Positions 23,923 through 35,911 of a stretch of DNA of 64,000 nucleotides are shown here, piece by piece. Below the pieces are notes generated by a model. That model was not told the origin of the DNA, did no database searches, and saw nothing but the letters and a program-made list of their open reading frames with translations. The stretch is from Vicia villosa (lineage: Eukaryota; Streptophyta; Magnoliopsida; Fabales; Fabaceae), in contig NC_081183.1 in the NCBI RefSeq assembly GCF_029867415.1, positions 17,294,404 to 17,358,403 on the forward strand, written 5' to 3'. The translations under genes were made by a program, and so were the position numbers. Positions within the stretch are counted from its first letter, which is position 1; each line of letters opens with the position of its first letter.

Positions 23923-24039
23923 CAATCCCCAAGGTCTAGTATTGGAGGTTTGGGTCTTGAGAGTGTGGTCCTCTCAAGGTCCTGAATTCGAATCCTACTA
24001 GATGCTAACAATCCTTGTAGATACCAAGATTTATACAAA
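23923..24039 (+). mobile_element. SINE (tRNA-derived) with 15-bp target duplication
   Basis: A 117-bp element flanked by identical AATCAAAGGTTAAGA (23908-23922 and 24040-24054). It has a box-B-like phrase (GAATTCGAATCCTACTAGA) and a leader typical of plant tRNA-derived SINEs (TGGAGGTTTGGGTCTTGAGA). The 3' end lacks a long A-tail. RNA polymerase III promoter boxes would be internal. Confidence 0.82.
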
Positions 24040-24122
24040 AATCAAAGGTTAAGATAATTTTCTCGATTCGAGATATTAGCCTATGCATTATACCCGATTT
24101 CTACTTGGAAAAGAGTTTGCTT

Positions 24123-24195
24123 TGGCTTCTTGGAGCAGCGGAAGCCTCCGAAATTGAGGTGATCTGAGTTGTGAATTTATGAATAATACAAAGGT
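24123..24195 (-). repeat. Distal part of the split 3' LTR
   Basis: TGGCTTCTTGGAGCAGCGG and GAGGTGATCTGAGTT...AATAATACAAAGGT match the 5' LTR at 35383-35400 and 35563-35600 (TGGCTTCTTGGCGCATCGG; GAGGTGATCCGATAT; AATAATATGAAGGT). About 150 bp of the 5' LTR between these blocks is missing here. The part ends where the CACTA begins. Confidence 0.82.
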
Positions 24196-24676
24196 CACTC
24201 CTACAAAAAACACATCTAACGTCGGCTACATGGCGTTATGAAAAGCTACCCCTTTAATTATCACTTCGGATATTAAAACGCTGAGGGGTAAAAATTAACT
24301 GCATGTGGGCTTGATTTCCAGCATCATCTTTTTTATCATTTTCAGAACTGGATTGCACGCCCAATAATAATACTCGGTGTTTTGAAGAATCTAGGTAATA
24401 GTTAGATGTTCTTACCTTGTTTTATTGAGAAACCGAGGGGTTAAGATTTTTTTTGTACTGTCATTTGCGCCTGTATTACAGAACCATATTACATAATGCA
24501 TAACCATATTTTGCATAAACCTAAAACAGAGACATAGTACATTTTGCCTATTCCTCAATCTGAAACATAAATATTCATTTATTATACAAAATGCAAACCC
24601 AGAATAGCACACACTTTATAATTTTACATCAAAACTAAAATAAATGAGTAAGAAACAAAAGCAGTAAACCATTTAC

Positions 24677-26756
24677 TTACTAGTTTTCACATATCCCCTC
24701 TTCATGATCACGACGAATAGCATGCACAACATCTGAATCGTTTTCTTCAAATGATTGACGTACACGTGTTTCTAAACAAGGCGTCTCATAGTTAATATCT
24801 TGATTTTCATCAGTACTATCGCGAATATGTTTTCCTTAAAGAATAATTAACCATCTAGTGTTTGATGGATCATTGACATAAAAAACTTGTTTTCCTTGGT
24901 TTGCCATGATGAATGGTTCGTTCTTATAGGTTGCCTTTCGAAGATCAACCCTTGTGAATCCTAATTCATCAATTTCTACAACAGTGTTACTGTCAATTCA
25001 TTTGCACTTAAATAAAAGCACTTTAAAAGAAACAAAGTCCATCTTCAAAATCTCCTCAATGACCCCGAAAGTATGCTTTAGATGCTAGTACAGGATTGTT
25101 ATCTTTGGAACTAGAAAAGTACAAACAAACTATCACATACATTTTTCTCCACATGCATTGCATCAATACAATGTCTTACATCAAGACTAGACTTGTATGG
25201 AAGATCAAAGAATACTGACCTCTTTTTCCAAGAATTTTTTCCATGGGCTTTTTTTTTTCTTTCCAAAGGCGACATTAATGTGTTAATGTCTTCTATAAAC
25301 TTCCTTCCCGATTAAGGGCTTTAGAGCGACACCAAATTCATGCTCTCCATTAAAAGCCTTGCACAATCTACGATACGAATGATTAGGTCTTAGAAATTTT
25401 CGATGTCCAAGATAAACTGTTTTTTTTTCATTTTTGTAATTGGTGGTGACGTGTATCAACTTCACATATAGGACACGCTTTATGACCATTGACGTTGTAC
25501 CTATAAAAATTATCGTATGTAGGAAAATAATTGATTTTGAAAAACAACATGGCACGCAACTTAAAGTTATCACATGTATACGTGTCATCAACATCAACGG
25601 CTTCCTCCCACAAAAGTCTTAAATCTTCAATCAATGGTGTTAAATAAACATCTATGATGTTCCCTGGTTGTTTTGGACCTGAATTCATCATTAATAGCAT
25701 CATATACTTGCGCTTCATGCACAACCATGAAGATAGGTTATAAATTAAGAGAAGAACAGACCATGACATATGGTTAGTACTCAAATTACCAAAAGGGTTC
25801 ATTCCTTCGGTGGAAATTCCAAGTCTAAGGGTCCTTAGTTCAAGGGGAAAATATGGAAATAATGAATCAATTTTCTTCTATTGCAATGAATCAGCTACAT
25901 GGCAAATTTTTCCATCACACACTCTTTCATTTGCATGTCATCTTGTACTATTTGCGTCACTAACATTAGCAAACAATCTCTTGAACCTTGGAATTATCGA
26001 TAGGTACCACAACACCTTGGCAGGAACACCCTTGTTAGTTGCACCATCATCATCATCAACAAAATTGTCCTTCTGCTTGCAGCGCGACACCCCACACCTC
26101 AGGCACTTCTTCAAGTTTTCAAACTTATTCACATATAAGATGCAATCATTACGACAAGCATGTATTTTGACATAGTCTAAACCCATTGGGAACAATATCT
26201 TCTTGGCCTCATAAGTACGGTTCGGCAACGTGATACCTTCGAGAAGCATTTCTGTCAACAATTCAAGTAATTCATTGAAACTTTTATCCTCCCACCCACA
26301 TATTGCCTTAAGATTAAAGAGTCTTAACAAAACTGATAATCTTGTAAAACTTTTACATCCCGGGTACAACAAATCTTCCATGTCTTTTTGCAAAGTATCT
26401 ACCATATTATAGCCTTCTTGAAAGAATCTACTCCAATATCATGAATGATGTCTTCCAGATTATCAATCATAAATTCACCATCTCCATCTTCAATTGTATG
26501 TGACAGAGGTCTCTTTTTGTCCCTTCACCATGCCATACACAATTCGTGTAATTTTGAATAATTCTATCACAACCACAATGATTGATATAACATTCCTTGG
26601 ATGTTTTTTGTATTATTGCATTTCATACAAGGACATTAAAAAATCTTATTATTGTTAGGAAGGTTTTTTTCCGCAAAATCAAGAAAATGTAACACTCCAT
26701 TCTCATACTCTTTACTTAATTTATTGGCTTTCATTCAACTACGATCCATAAGATAA
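24677..26756 (-). pseudogene. CACTA TNP2-type transposase relic
   Basis: On the minus strand from 26756: transposase-associated domain MDRS-stop-MKANKLSKEYENGV, FLDFAEKNLPNN and CPCMKCNN. Then the TNP2 core (26405-25283): DLLYPGCKSFTRLSVLLRLF, ILFPMGLDYVKIHACRNDCI, GVPAKVLWYLSIIPRFKRLF, then LPLIEDLRLLWEE-like text and YNVNGHKACPICE. Finally a DUF4216-like end (about 24960-24677): EPFIMANQGKQVFYVNDPSN. Many stops, frameshifts and a large internal deletion. It would have catalysed cut-and-paste excision. Confidence 0.87.
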
Positions 26757-26990
26757 ATCTTCTTAACGACAACAACAATAACAGTAATAGAGAACAACAA
26801 CAACAAGAGCAACAATAATAGAGAACAACAATAACAATAATAACATATCACAAAGAAGAGTTCTTATAATAATGGTGAGAGAATTTTTCCGTTCGCTATG
26901 GCTTCTTGAAGAAGAAGAAGATGTGTTTTTTCGTTAGTTGGAGAAGTAGTGTTCTTTCGTTAGGGCTCGAAAATTGAATTGGGTAGATAT

Positions 26991-29900
26991 TAGGGATGGC
27001 AACAGGGCGGGTCGGGGAGGGGACGGTTATTACCTCCCCTAAACCCAAATTCGAGTCTCCAAATAATCTTTGTTCCCCGCCCCAAACCCAAACGGGGATG
27101 AAGAATTAAACTCAAACCCGACCCAAACAGGTTCGGGTATCCCCGCTCCGCCACCTTCCATTTAGTGAAATCAATTTTTTTAAATAAAAATACTTATATT
27201 TCCAAAATAAAATTATATTATAAATAATAAAATAAAACAATTTCATACATACATTTAAAATATTTTAAATAATAAATACAAATCAAAATATCATAACATT
27301 GGCCACTTATTTAATATTCTAAATTATCAAAAATAAATAATAATATACATAATGAAATAAATGGGGCGAGTTTGGGGTGGGTACTAGTGTCTCTATAACC
27401 TGCCCCGTCCCCATATTTTGTAATCAGGAAAATCCAAACCCGGACCCAAACCCTGTAAAAGTGGGTTTTCCCCGTCAACTTTGGAGCGGGTTTGTCATAC
27501 CCCAATTTTTGACCTTAAGATCATACATTGATTGCATTTTAATCATCAATCAAGAGCAGCATTATGAAGCTCTATTCCTGATACTGTGATTATCTCTGAG
27601 AGGAATCATCAAGCACTTCTAGTTTTTTTTATTTGTTTTATACTAACCAAAATCCAAAAATATGTATTTTGTCTCTTTTGTTTATATTTTACAGGTAAAA
27701 GATCGGGCGAAAATCAAAACAGTGCAAGAAGAAAGATTTTTGAAAATTTGAAGGTGGAAATCGATTTCCTGGGGCGAAAATTCAAAAAAAAAATAGAGAG
27801 GGAAGCATGACATCATTTTGACACCTATTTTATTTGATCATTTTTGTCATTTTACCAATTTTCCACCTCATCAAAAATAATTCCCTTCATTAACCCCATT
27901 TTAACCTCATTTTACCATTTAAACACCAATTAAGCACAAATTAATTACCAAATGCAAAATGACCAAATTACCACTACTCTTGCTCCAATTCTATAAATAG
28001 AGGCCTTGCCTCCTTCATTTCACAAGCTTTGAAAGCCAAAGAAATTCTTGAAAAATCACTTCTCATCCTTTCCAAAACCCTCACCCAAAGTTCATTTTCA
28101 TAGAATTAGTGAGATTCACCTTGAATCTTGCTAGTTTTGAACTAAACCTCCTACGTTTCACTCTTTTCTTTACTTGTTCATCTCCAATTTTTAAGGATCT
28201 ACTCATTTGGTGCTTGTTCTTGAAGCTACTCCAACATTTTGTTCAAGAAGTGGTAAAATTCTAAACTATAAGATGTAGATCTTTGTTGCTTGTGTTCAAT
28301 GCATCTTTGATGCTACATTGGTCCTATTTGATGGTGAATTGATGGAAATTTCGTGCTCCAATTGATATGTGATCATAAGGTGTTTGTATGTTTTCCTAAA
28401 TCAAGTTTTATGCTTCATAATGCTGTTTTTTTGAAAACTGTGCACAGGAAATCGATTTCCTACAAAGGGAAATCGATTTTCACTCTGTTTTTTGCGCCAG
28501 ATTTGAATTTTGCAGGCAAGAAATCGATTTCCTACAGAGGGAAATCGATTTCCAGTGAGGCAGAATGCTTGTTTTTGCTATTTTTGACTTGTTTTTGGTT
28601 CTAACTCTTCTTCTACTCCTTTCTTTTGATATTTTCTTTGAATCACAAATTAGAGGCCTAATTTCTCTCTAATATCAATGGACTTAGGGCGTTGATAGGA
28701 TGAAAATCCGAATCCGCAATATTAAGTGATTGAAACTATGGATGAAAGGAGCTTTTGAATGTGGTTCTATCTTTTATTTCTCTTTCTTTTGATCGATGAA
28801 AGTCTTAATACCTTGAGAATTCTTATGGATTCTTGGTAAAGACTAGATCGTTACCTATTTTCTTTTCGTGCGGTATTGCTTTCGGAGAGTGATCTACATA
28901 TCGCTTCTCTCGCATGCATTAGCACATAAAGTTTTGACCGGCCTCGTTGTAGGGTGATTTCTACATAAATCACTTGGCGATCTGCTTAACATAGCGCAAT
29001 ATTTCGTGTCCCGAATCAAAAAGATCAAACATGGAAGAGAATTGTATGAGGTTGATTTAAGGCCTATGGAAGTTTATCGTGTAGTCGCTATGATTTTATC
29101 AAGCTTCTAATAAATTCCCATTGAATTTAAATCCGAGAACATCCTTCACTCACCATCGATCTTTATTACTAACTTTGATAACATACTTGACAAGTTTCAA
29201 GATGGTTATCTTTAACATCTAACAATTGACTTTAATTTCCGCATTTTATTATATTGCTCTTTATTTTTTCGCTTTATTGCCTTATTTTGTCATTTCATCA
29301 TGTTTATGTTTCCGCTATTTTCTCTTTGTCCATTTGGACGTTTATATTCCGCTATTTTCTCTTTGTCCATTTGGACGTTTTGTTTATGTTTCCGCTATTT
29401 TCTTTTTGTCCACTTGGACCATACTTTATCTTTTGAGCTAAAACACTAATAAACAACAAAATTCTAAAAAAAGCTTAAGGTTCTCTCTTGGACTATTGGT
29501 TACTATCCCGAGCATTTTGGAGATGTGGACTTTTGGACTTAGTACCTTTGGACCCTTATTCTGTTGTTACTATGTGATTATTATGTCTGTCTGCCATTGA
29601 ATTGTTGTCTGTTTACGTGTGCAGGTATTTCCTTGAAAGCCCTTGATGGTTAATTCCAAGGCATTGATATAAGGATTTTACCCGAAAATAGCCGTTACTC
29701 TACCCGATTTTCGTCAGAATTTTAATGTGCTTAATGCAAAGTGGTGCTAAAGATAATAAGTTCATCTGGATCCCCAAGTGGTAATGCTCTGGTTTAATGT
29801 CGATATTCCAAAGGATGGGAAATCTACCTTGACTCTTAATGTCAAGTGTTGGCTTCTTATTTCGGTTAGACTGTTTCTTTCCTTAGCTTTTATTTTACGT

Positions 29901-30690
29901 ATTAGGATAGCCTCTTCATCTCCTCCCCTTCTTATATTTTCAAAATCTTCTTCCTTTTTTCAAAATCTTCTTATGTTTGTAAAACCTCTTTAAAAACCCT
30001 TTTTCTTTAAAAATATCTTTTGCCCTTAGTGGCCTTTTCTTCAAAAGTTTAGACACGATTAATTGTTGTAGTGAGTTGTGATACCCCACGATTTTGAAAT
30101 TGATTGATATAATGAGATCTTTTCCGCGTGAGAGAGCTAGTGGCATACTCGTTGATTTTATCCGAGCTGGAGCCTTTCTTTAATTTGCGATGCAAAGAAC
30201 TCATTTGTTCTCATGCTCAAGATTAATGGCTGAGTATTCTCTCTGGCGATGATAAAGTGTTTATTCCTTTTTAAACCGTTCTCCCTTTAAGAGGAACTAC
30301 ATTAGCTCTGACTTCTCCATTGCACCGAGGAGGTATGTAGGCACAAGGCTTAATGTCTTGCCGAGCTTATTTTAAAATAAACAAACCCTTTTTTAGCACA
30401 CACGACACAGATTTTCAAAAAGGTTCGTGTGGAGTACCACAGATATGAGGGGTGCTTAAAACCTTCCCCTTGTATAATCAACTCCCGTACCTAAGATCTC
30501 TTCTTTTTGTTTTAAAAACAAACTTTGGGTTTTCTTCGTTATTTTCCCTTTTCCTTTGGAAACAATAAAGCGTGGTGGCGAATTTCTCTGAAATATTGAG
30601 TCGAGTCAATCCTATGGCTTCGATCTCAGATTTTCTCTGCTACAGGGTTCGGGTGGGTACCCGCGGATACGAGTTTTATTGTCATGTCTA
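26991..30690 (+). mobile_element. hAT-type MITE inserted in the CACTA, itself interrupted
   Basis: Begins TAGGGATGGCAACAGGGCGGG and ends, read on the minus strand, TAGACATGACAATAAAACTCG, so the ends are imperfect inverted repeats. Flanked by 8-bp near-identical duplications GTAGATAT (26983-26990) and GCAGATAT (30691-30698), the hAT length. The G/C-rich body with repeated CGGGTT/AACCCG phrases is typical of the common plant 'GGGATGGCAA' repeats. Net length is about 540 bp once the LTR at 27493-30644 and its duplication are removed. Confidence 0.78.
27493..30644 (+). mobile_element. Solo LTR, Ogre/Tat-like, 3152 bp
   Basis: TG...CA ends (TGTCATACCCC ... CTGCTACA) and perfect 5-bp duplications GGGTT (27488-27492 and 30645-30649). 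No coding domain inside. It is related to, and opposite in strand from, the LTR at 692-3442. It contains five copies of the palindrome GGAAATCGATTTCC or close variants (27756-28553), a short tandem repeat at 29311-29420 (CGCTATTTTCT...GTCCATTTGGACG, three copies), and near 30440 the phrase GGGGTGCTTAAAACCTTCCC followed by AACTCCCGTACCT that I associate with Ogre LTRs. The Ogre name is inference. Confidence 0.85.
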
Positions 30691-31103
30691 GCAGATATTG
30701 AGAGAATAAAAAATCTAAAGAGTATTTATTGCGGTTAATCTAAAAAACTGAGGTAACATAGCCGCGTAAAATCCATTAAAAAAATAAATGTGCCTTTTTG
30801 GTTGCAAAAAGAATAAAAAATTAGGGAGTTTTTATCTCGATTTTACTGAAAATCGAGGAAGCATATACGTCGTAAAATCTAAAAAAAATGCATCTTTTTG
30901 GTTCCATATAAAACATTAAATAGCAGGAGCTGAGAATCGAATCTCAAACCCTGAGCATATATTTATGTCTGTTTTATTTAAATCTGAGGTAACAGATTTA
31001 TTATAATTTTAAAATAAAACAAGGAGTTTTGGTCTTAAGTACCCGCAATTTTTTATCGTACGTGGTAAAAGTTTCGTCATAAAAAGTGTTATTTGTTGTA
31101 GTG

Positions 31104-31413
31104 GATACAACAATGAAGATTCACCTCTCCCTCACACTACACTTTCACCCGTGTTTATCCCAAAACAAGCCTACACTCACTATACCTCTTTTTCCTCTAA
31201 TTTATTGTTTTGATCCTCTACATCGATATTCTAAAAAATAAAGTGAGCAAGATACATAAAGCTTTCCACAGCCTCTAATATTTTGACCTTTCAAGCAAGT
31301 GACTCAAAACGGTTAGAGGTTGTTATAGGGTAACAGAAAATCCGCAACAGGTATAACTTCTAGTCACACCTTTGGTAGTTAGTTGTAAGAGCTGGTCATA
31401 TTCCAATTCAACA
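31104..31413 (-). repeat. Proximal part of the split 3' LTR
   Basis: On the minus strand it starts TGTTGAATTGGAATATGACC right after the purine-rich AAGGTGGAGAT and runs to the CACTA end at 31104. It aligns with 35911-35600, roughly three quarters identical by eye. Confidence 0.85.
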
Positions 31414-32860
31414 ATCTCCACCTTGGATTAGAGGCCGCCCCTGGCTTCACAGACTTCAGAATGCGACCGAACTCATACCACTAGTCTGATGCGGACAATC
31501 AACTAGCCTCAATCTTGAGCAGTCTCAGGCATAACCTGAACTTTCCGAAGGACACCACCTTATTCATGAAATGTGAAACATTGACATATATCTACAAAAG
31601 TTCAATTTTTACTTTTCCATCTTTAATGATGTCTCATATCCAATACATCCTCGTGTCAATATGCTTAGTTGTTTGAAGTAAGCATGATTCTTATAGAGAT
31701 GAATTGCACTCTGATTACCACAAAACATGCTAACAAAGATTTTTTGATATTTTGAACTCCTCAATTATTCCTATAACCCACATAGCTTCCTTCATAGCTT
31801 TAGTCACACCTATGAACTCGACTCCTCTGGTCGACAAAGCCACCGCACTCTATAATGAGGCTTTCCAACTAATTAAATTCTCAAATAAGGTAAATGCAAA
31901 CCCGACTATAGATCTCCTCCGATCTCTATCCCCAACAAAATTTGTATCAACATACCCAAGAGATCCACCTCGCCCCCGGTCTTCCTAGTTGAACCTCAAG
32001 CATATATTCTCAATAGCCTTTAGATATCTAAAGAGATACTTTACTTCTTGCTAGTTTTGATACCCCAGATTTCCCATATATCGGCCTACCAAGTTGACTA
32101 CTTTTTCTAAATCCATCCTTGATAAGATCATGGCATACGTGAGGATTTCTACCGTGTTGTCGTATGGTATAACTTGATATTTTTCCCGATCTTGTTCATT
32201 CTTTGGACAGTCTTCGGCGATAGCTTAAACTGAGATTCTATTTGTATATTGGTTAGCTTCAAATTTTTCATGCTACCAAGTTTACTATTTTATATACCCA
32301 CTTTGGGTTATGGTAATGATCACATTAGATAGGTCCCTTGTTATCTCTGAGCCAAGAATTTTTCTTGCATTTCAAAGGTCCCTTATATCAAACTCTGTCT
32401 TCATCAAGTCTTTTAGGTTTGCAATATATGCCATTTTCTTTCTTGCAATAAGCATATCATCTACATAGAGCAACAAGTAGGTGTACACGCCATTTTTAAA
32501 CTTATTGAAGTTAACACAATTGTCATATCTTCTTGAAGTAGTTGTACTATTTTTCTAGGATGAAACCATCAAACCTTTTATACCACTGCCTTGGTGATTG
32601 TTTAAGGCCATATAAGGACCTTTTCAACAAGCACACATGGTATTATTTCCTCTTCTCTTTTAAACCTTTAAGTTGTCTCATAAAAATCCTTTCTTCAAGA
32701 TTACCATGAAGAAATGTCGTCTTCACTTCCATATGTTTCAAACATAGACCAAACTTTGTCACCATGGATAAGACAATTCTTATCGAGTTGTGCTGGTGAG
32801 AAGATTTCATTGAAGTACACCCCCTATAAATTTGAGGGGATTCTTTCATTACTAACCTTT
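31414..32860 (-). pseudogene. Tnt1-like copia reverse transcriptase and RNase H relic
   Basis: Minus-strand pieces in shifting frames: RT text KFGLCLKHMEVKTTFLHGNL at about 32690-32765, a palm block with LLLYVDDMLI-like codons near 32470, and RNase H with GYVDTNFVGDRDRRRSIVG near 31900-31960 and STRGVEFIGVTKAMKEAMWV near 31780-31830. Stops and frame breaks throughout. Confidence 0.8.
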
Positions 32861-34420
32861 CCTTGTACCTAGAAGGTTCCTAGTCAGTATTTCCTTCATT
32901 CCTTTTAAAGATTCACCTGTATCCCACAAGTTGGGCTTTCTTTGGCTTTGGTATCAGCTCAAATGTATGATTTTTATGCAAGGATCCATCTCCTCTTCCA
33001 TGTCAAGTTGCTATTCCTTATGGTTATTGCAAGTGATAACTTCTTTGTACGTCATTTGGTCTTCACTTGTGAAAGACAATATGAACTATAGAGCATATGC
33101 AGTTAGTTTTTCCTGACCATACCAAGCTTGAGGTCAGATGACCCTTTACTCTCTATTCAGGCTTAGCATGCAATTATATTTAGAGTCACTACCGGAGTCT
33201 TCTTGGTCTTCATCAGGAACACCAACTTCCTGAATGGAGTAATCAGTTTCCAGTCTCATTCCGGCTCCACCTGAGTTGAGCTTCTCCTCAACCTAGATTG
33301 ATCCTATCATTGGACCTTATTTAGTTTTCTCCTTTGATCTCGTCTTCTCCTTTGAATCCTTTCTGTCTACCATCCAGTCTTTATTGAATTTCACATCCCT
33401 ACTTATATAATACACTTCTTAAGGTCCTTGGTCCATATTTTTTATACCTTCACCCCGTCTAGATATCTAAGAAATATCCCCTCCTTGGTACGAGGTTCCA
33501 TCTTACTTTGGTTAACATGTAGTAAGTCAGGCACCCGAATACATGAAGATTAATGTAGTTAGTCGACTTCTCATTCCACCTTTCTTGAGTTGTCTTGCAC
33601 TTAATCGTTATAGATGTGCTTCTGTTAATGAGATAACATGTAGTGTGCAATGCCTTAACCCATAACTTATTGGAAAAATTAGTGTTTAAGAGCATAAAAT
33701 ATACCCTCTCCAATAAATTTTGGTTCATCCGTTCTTCAAGTCCATTTTGTTGTGGCATTCCCCTGACCGTCCTATTTCTCCCAATGTCGTGCTTCCTACC
33801 ATACTCGTCGAACTCGGCATTGGAAAACTCCAACCCGTTATTGGTCCTTAACATCTTGACTTTTCAACCACAATGATTTTCAACCTGGACTTTCCATTCA
33901 ACAAACTCCTTAAATGCCTCGTCCTTATTCTTCAGTAGACACACCAAGACTTTCATGTTGTAGTCATTAATTATGGACATAAAGTACCTATTCCCGCCAT
34001 AAGATGGAACCCGGGATAGCCCCTCAAATCTGAGTGTATGTAATCAAGCTTGTTCTTGGTTTTGTGCAAAATGGCCGCAAACTTGACTAGAGTTTGTTTC
34101 CTAATCACACACTGCTTGCAGAAATCTAGATCTTCAATCTTGTTCACACCAAGCAGACCTTGCTTCCATAACTCCTTGAGACCATAGTTACTAATGAGAC
34201 CCAAGATCTTATGCAACAAAATTCATGGTCCTTGGTAGACCCTTGTCACCGTGTTCACTTCACTTATTATTGTGATCCTTTTCAAAACCAACAACCAAAT
34301 TTTCACCTGATCCTCTTTCATCACTACCCTTAATATCCCTTCGGTATCTTCAAGATTGAGTTTTATGCCCTACATGTGATATGTGCATCCCGAATTCAAT
34401 ACCCAGTCCATGCTAACCTA
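32861..34420 (-). pseudogene. Tnt1-like copia protease and integrase relic
   Basis: The protease active site near 34375-34410 reads WVLNSGCTYHM, with asparagine where the catalytic aspartate belongs. Integrase pieces: zinc-binding CKQCVIRKQTLVKF with DYIHSDLRGY at 34219-33971, then 33854-33459 LRTNNGLEFSNAEFDEY and GMPQQNGLEERMNQNLLERV (the acidic E block), ending in FGCLTYYML. Frames are broken between pieces. Confidence 0.83.
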
Positions 34421-34692
34421 TGGGTTGGACATCGCCAAAATTTTCGATATTTTGTACCCGTTAGATGCCATAGACACATCGTTGCTCCCTTCTCTTACCT
34501 TTTTGTTCTTGGTTAGACAATTCCTTTTGAAATGTCCTTCTTTATGGGACTAAAACATTTCAACTCAAGTTGATTGCTCTTGGATATAGACCTTGACTTC
34601 TTTTTCCCTTTCCACTCCCTACTCAAACTTCTTCCACTGACACTAAAGTTTTCCCTGAACTCCATTTCCTTGGAACTGGCCTTTTTCGTCAA

Positions 34693-35232
34693 TTATTTGG
34701 CCATTAAAGTTTTCTGAGCCCCCTCAAGAGATATAGACTTTCTTCCATATATCAGAGTATCTGCAAAAGTGTCATAAGATCTAGTAAGAGACCGGATCAA
34801 TATCAATGCTTGATCCTCATCCAATTTAATTTCTATATTCTCCAAGTAAAGAAGAGGCCTATTAAATTCATAAAGGTGTTCTTCTATCGATATCTCTGAT
34901 TGCATATTCAATGTATATAGACTTTGCTTTACATATAACCGGTTTTCTAAAGTCTTGGTCACATACACGATTTCGAGCTTCAACCATAGTCCAACAAATG
35001 TTTTCTCCTTTAAAACTTCACATAACACGTTATCCCCCAAACTCATAATGATCGTACTATGAGCTCGACTTAGGGTTCCTTGTTTCTCCTGCTCATGGAG
35101 CGAGACTAGAAGCTTTGCTTCACTTTCTAGTGTGTCGTCCAGTTCTTGATGCATAAGCAACACCCGCGTCTTTACACGCCACAATGAAAAATCATCTTTG
35201 CCATTGAACTTCTCTACTTTGAACTTCACCAT
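34693..35232 (-). pseudogene. Tnt1-like copia gag
   Basis: A 179-codon open frame from ATG 35232 with KFNGKDDFSLWRVKTRVLL, ENRLYVKQSLYTLNM and the hydrophobic repeats of a UBN2-type gag, e.g. LDEDQALILIRSLTRSYD. It closes at 34693 before the zinc-knuckle region, so the polyprotein is broken. Confidence 0.85.
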
Positions 35233-35382
35233 AACTAACTCTAATTCAATTTGTGCTGACTCTCGATTGAATCACCTATATGAATTCTTACATGATTTAC
35301 CTCATGATAAATCACCTTTTCTTCTTCTATTAGACTTCTCTCCATGGATCGTAACCAATTGGAGCTCTGGTTCCAATTATTA

Positions 35383-35911
35383 TGGCTTCTTGGCGCATCG
35401 GAAACAAACAGCAAATCAGTTGAAGCTAGAAATTTCTAGACACGCAAACACAGATAATAGAATATAACGCAAGAACAATCAAAAATGCTAAATAACACAA
35501 CAAACACTTTGGTAAACTTGTTCTGAGAGAAAACTCCTACTATCGACAGACTCCTATGAAATGGAGGTGATCCGATATGTGCAATTACAAAATAATATGA
35601 AGGTACAACAATGGAGAATCACCTCTCTCTCACACTGTCTTTTTACCTGTATTTATCCCAAAACAAGCCTACAGTCACTTGACCTCTTTTTCCTCTAATC
35701 AATTGTTTCGATCCTCCATATCGATACTCTAAGAAATAAAGTGAGAAAGATATATAAAGTTTTCCATAACCTCTTACTTTCTAACCTACCAAGAAAATGA
35801 CTTAGATCAATTAGAGGTTGTTACACAGTAACACAAAATCCGCAAAAACTATAACTTTCTGTCACACCTTCGATAGCCAGTTGCAAGAGTCGGTCATAAT
35901 CCAATTCAAGA
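35383..35911 (-). repeat. 5' LTR of the Tnt1-like element
   Basis: 529 bp on the minus strand, beginning TCTTGAATTGGATTATGACC (mutated TG) and ending GCGCCAAGAAGCCA, next to the primer-binding site at 35362-35376. It matches the split 3' LTR. Confidence 0.83.

Larger units (their letters stand above)
24196..31103 (-). mobile_element. CACTA (En/Spm) transposon inserted in the copia 3' LTR
   Basis: The ends are inverted: CACTCCTACAAAAAACAC at 24196 and, on the minus strand from 31103, CACTACAACAAATAACAC, about 22 of 30 aligned bases identical. Flanking triplets are GGT (24193-24195) and GAT (31104-31106); the intact 5' LTR has GGT at this site, so GAT is probably a mutated duplication. The copia 3' LTR continues on both sides, which proves the insertion. 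Without the nested hAT element it is 3.2 kb, carrying a broken TNP2 transposase; 30699-31103 is its subterminal region. Confidence 0.82.
24123..35911 (-). mobile_element. Tnt1-like Ty1/copia retrotransposon, host of a transposon nest
   Basis: On the minus strand: 5' LTR 35911-35383, primer-binding site at 35362-35376 (TTGGAACCAGAGCTC, close to the Met-tRNA type), gag from 35232, protease, integrase, reverse transcriptase, RNase H, polypurine tract near 31414-31435 and a 3' LTR. The 3' LTR is split: its first half is 31413-31104 and the rest 24195-24123, separated by a CACTA element. Without inserts the element is about 4.9 kb. The two LTRs differ at many positions, so it is old. Gag resembles the Tnt1/Tork lineage (KFNGKDDFSLWRVKTRVLL). 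No clear 5-bp target duplication is left. Confidence 0.87.

Noticed and set aside
23926..24020. Possible tRNA gene with box-B-like sequence
   Set aside because: No full cloverleaf, and it lies within a 117-bp unit with 15-bp target duplications, so it is a SINE.
26947..26952. GTAGTG as the second end of the CACTA element
   Set aside because: The adjoining bases do not match the CACTCCTACAAAA terminus; the end at 31103 matches far better and has the copia LTR continuing beyond it.
29226..29441. Repeated hydrophobic ORFs with FLFVHLDV phrases
   Set aside because: They come from a short tandem repeat inside the solo LTR at 27493-30644.
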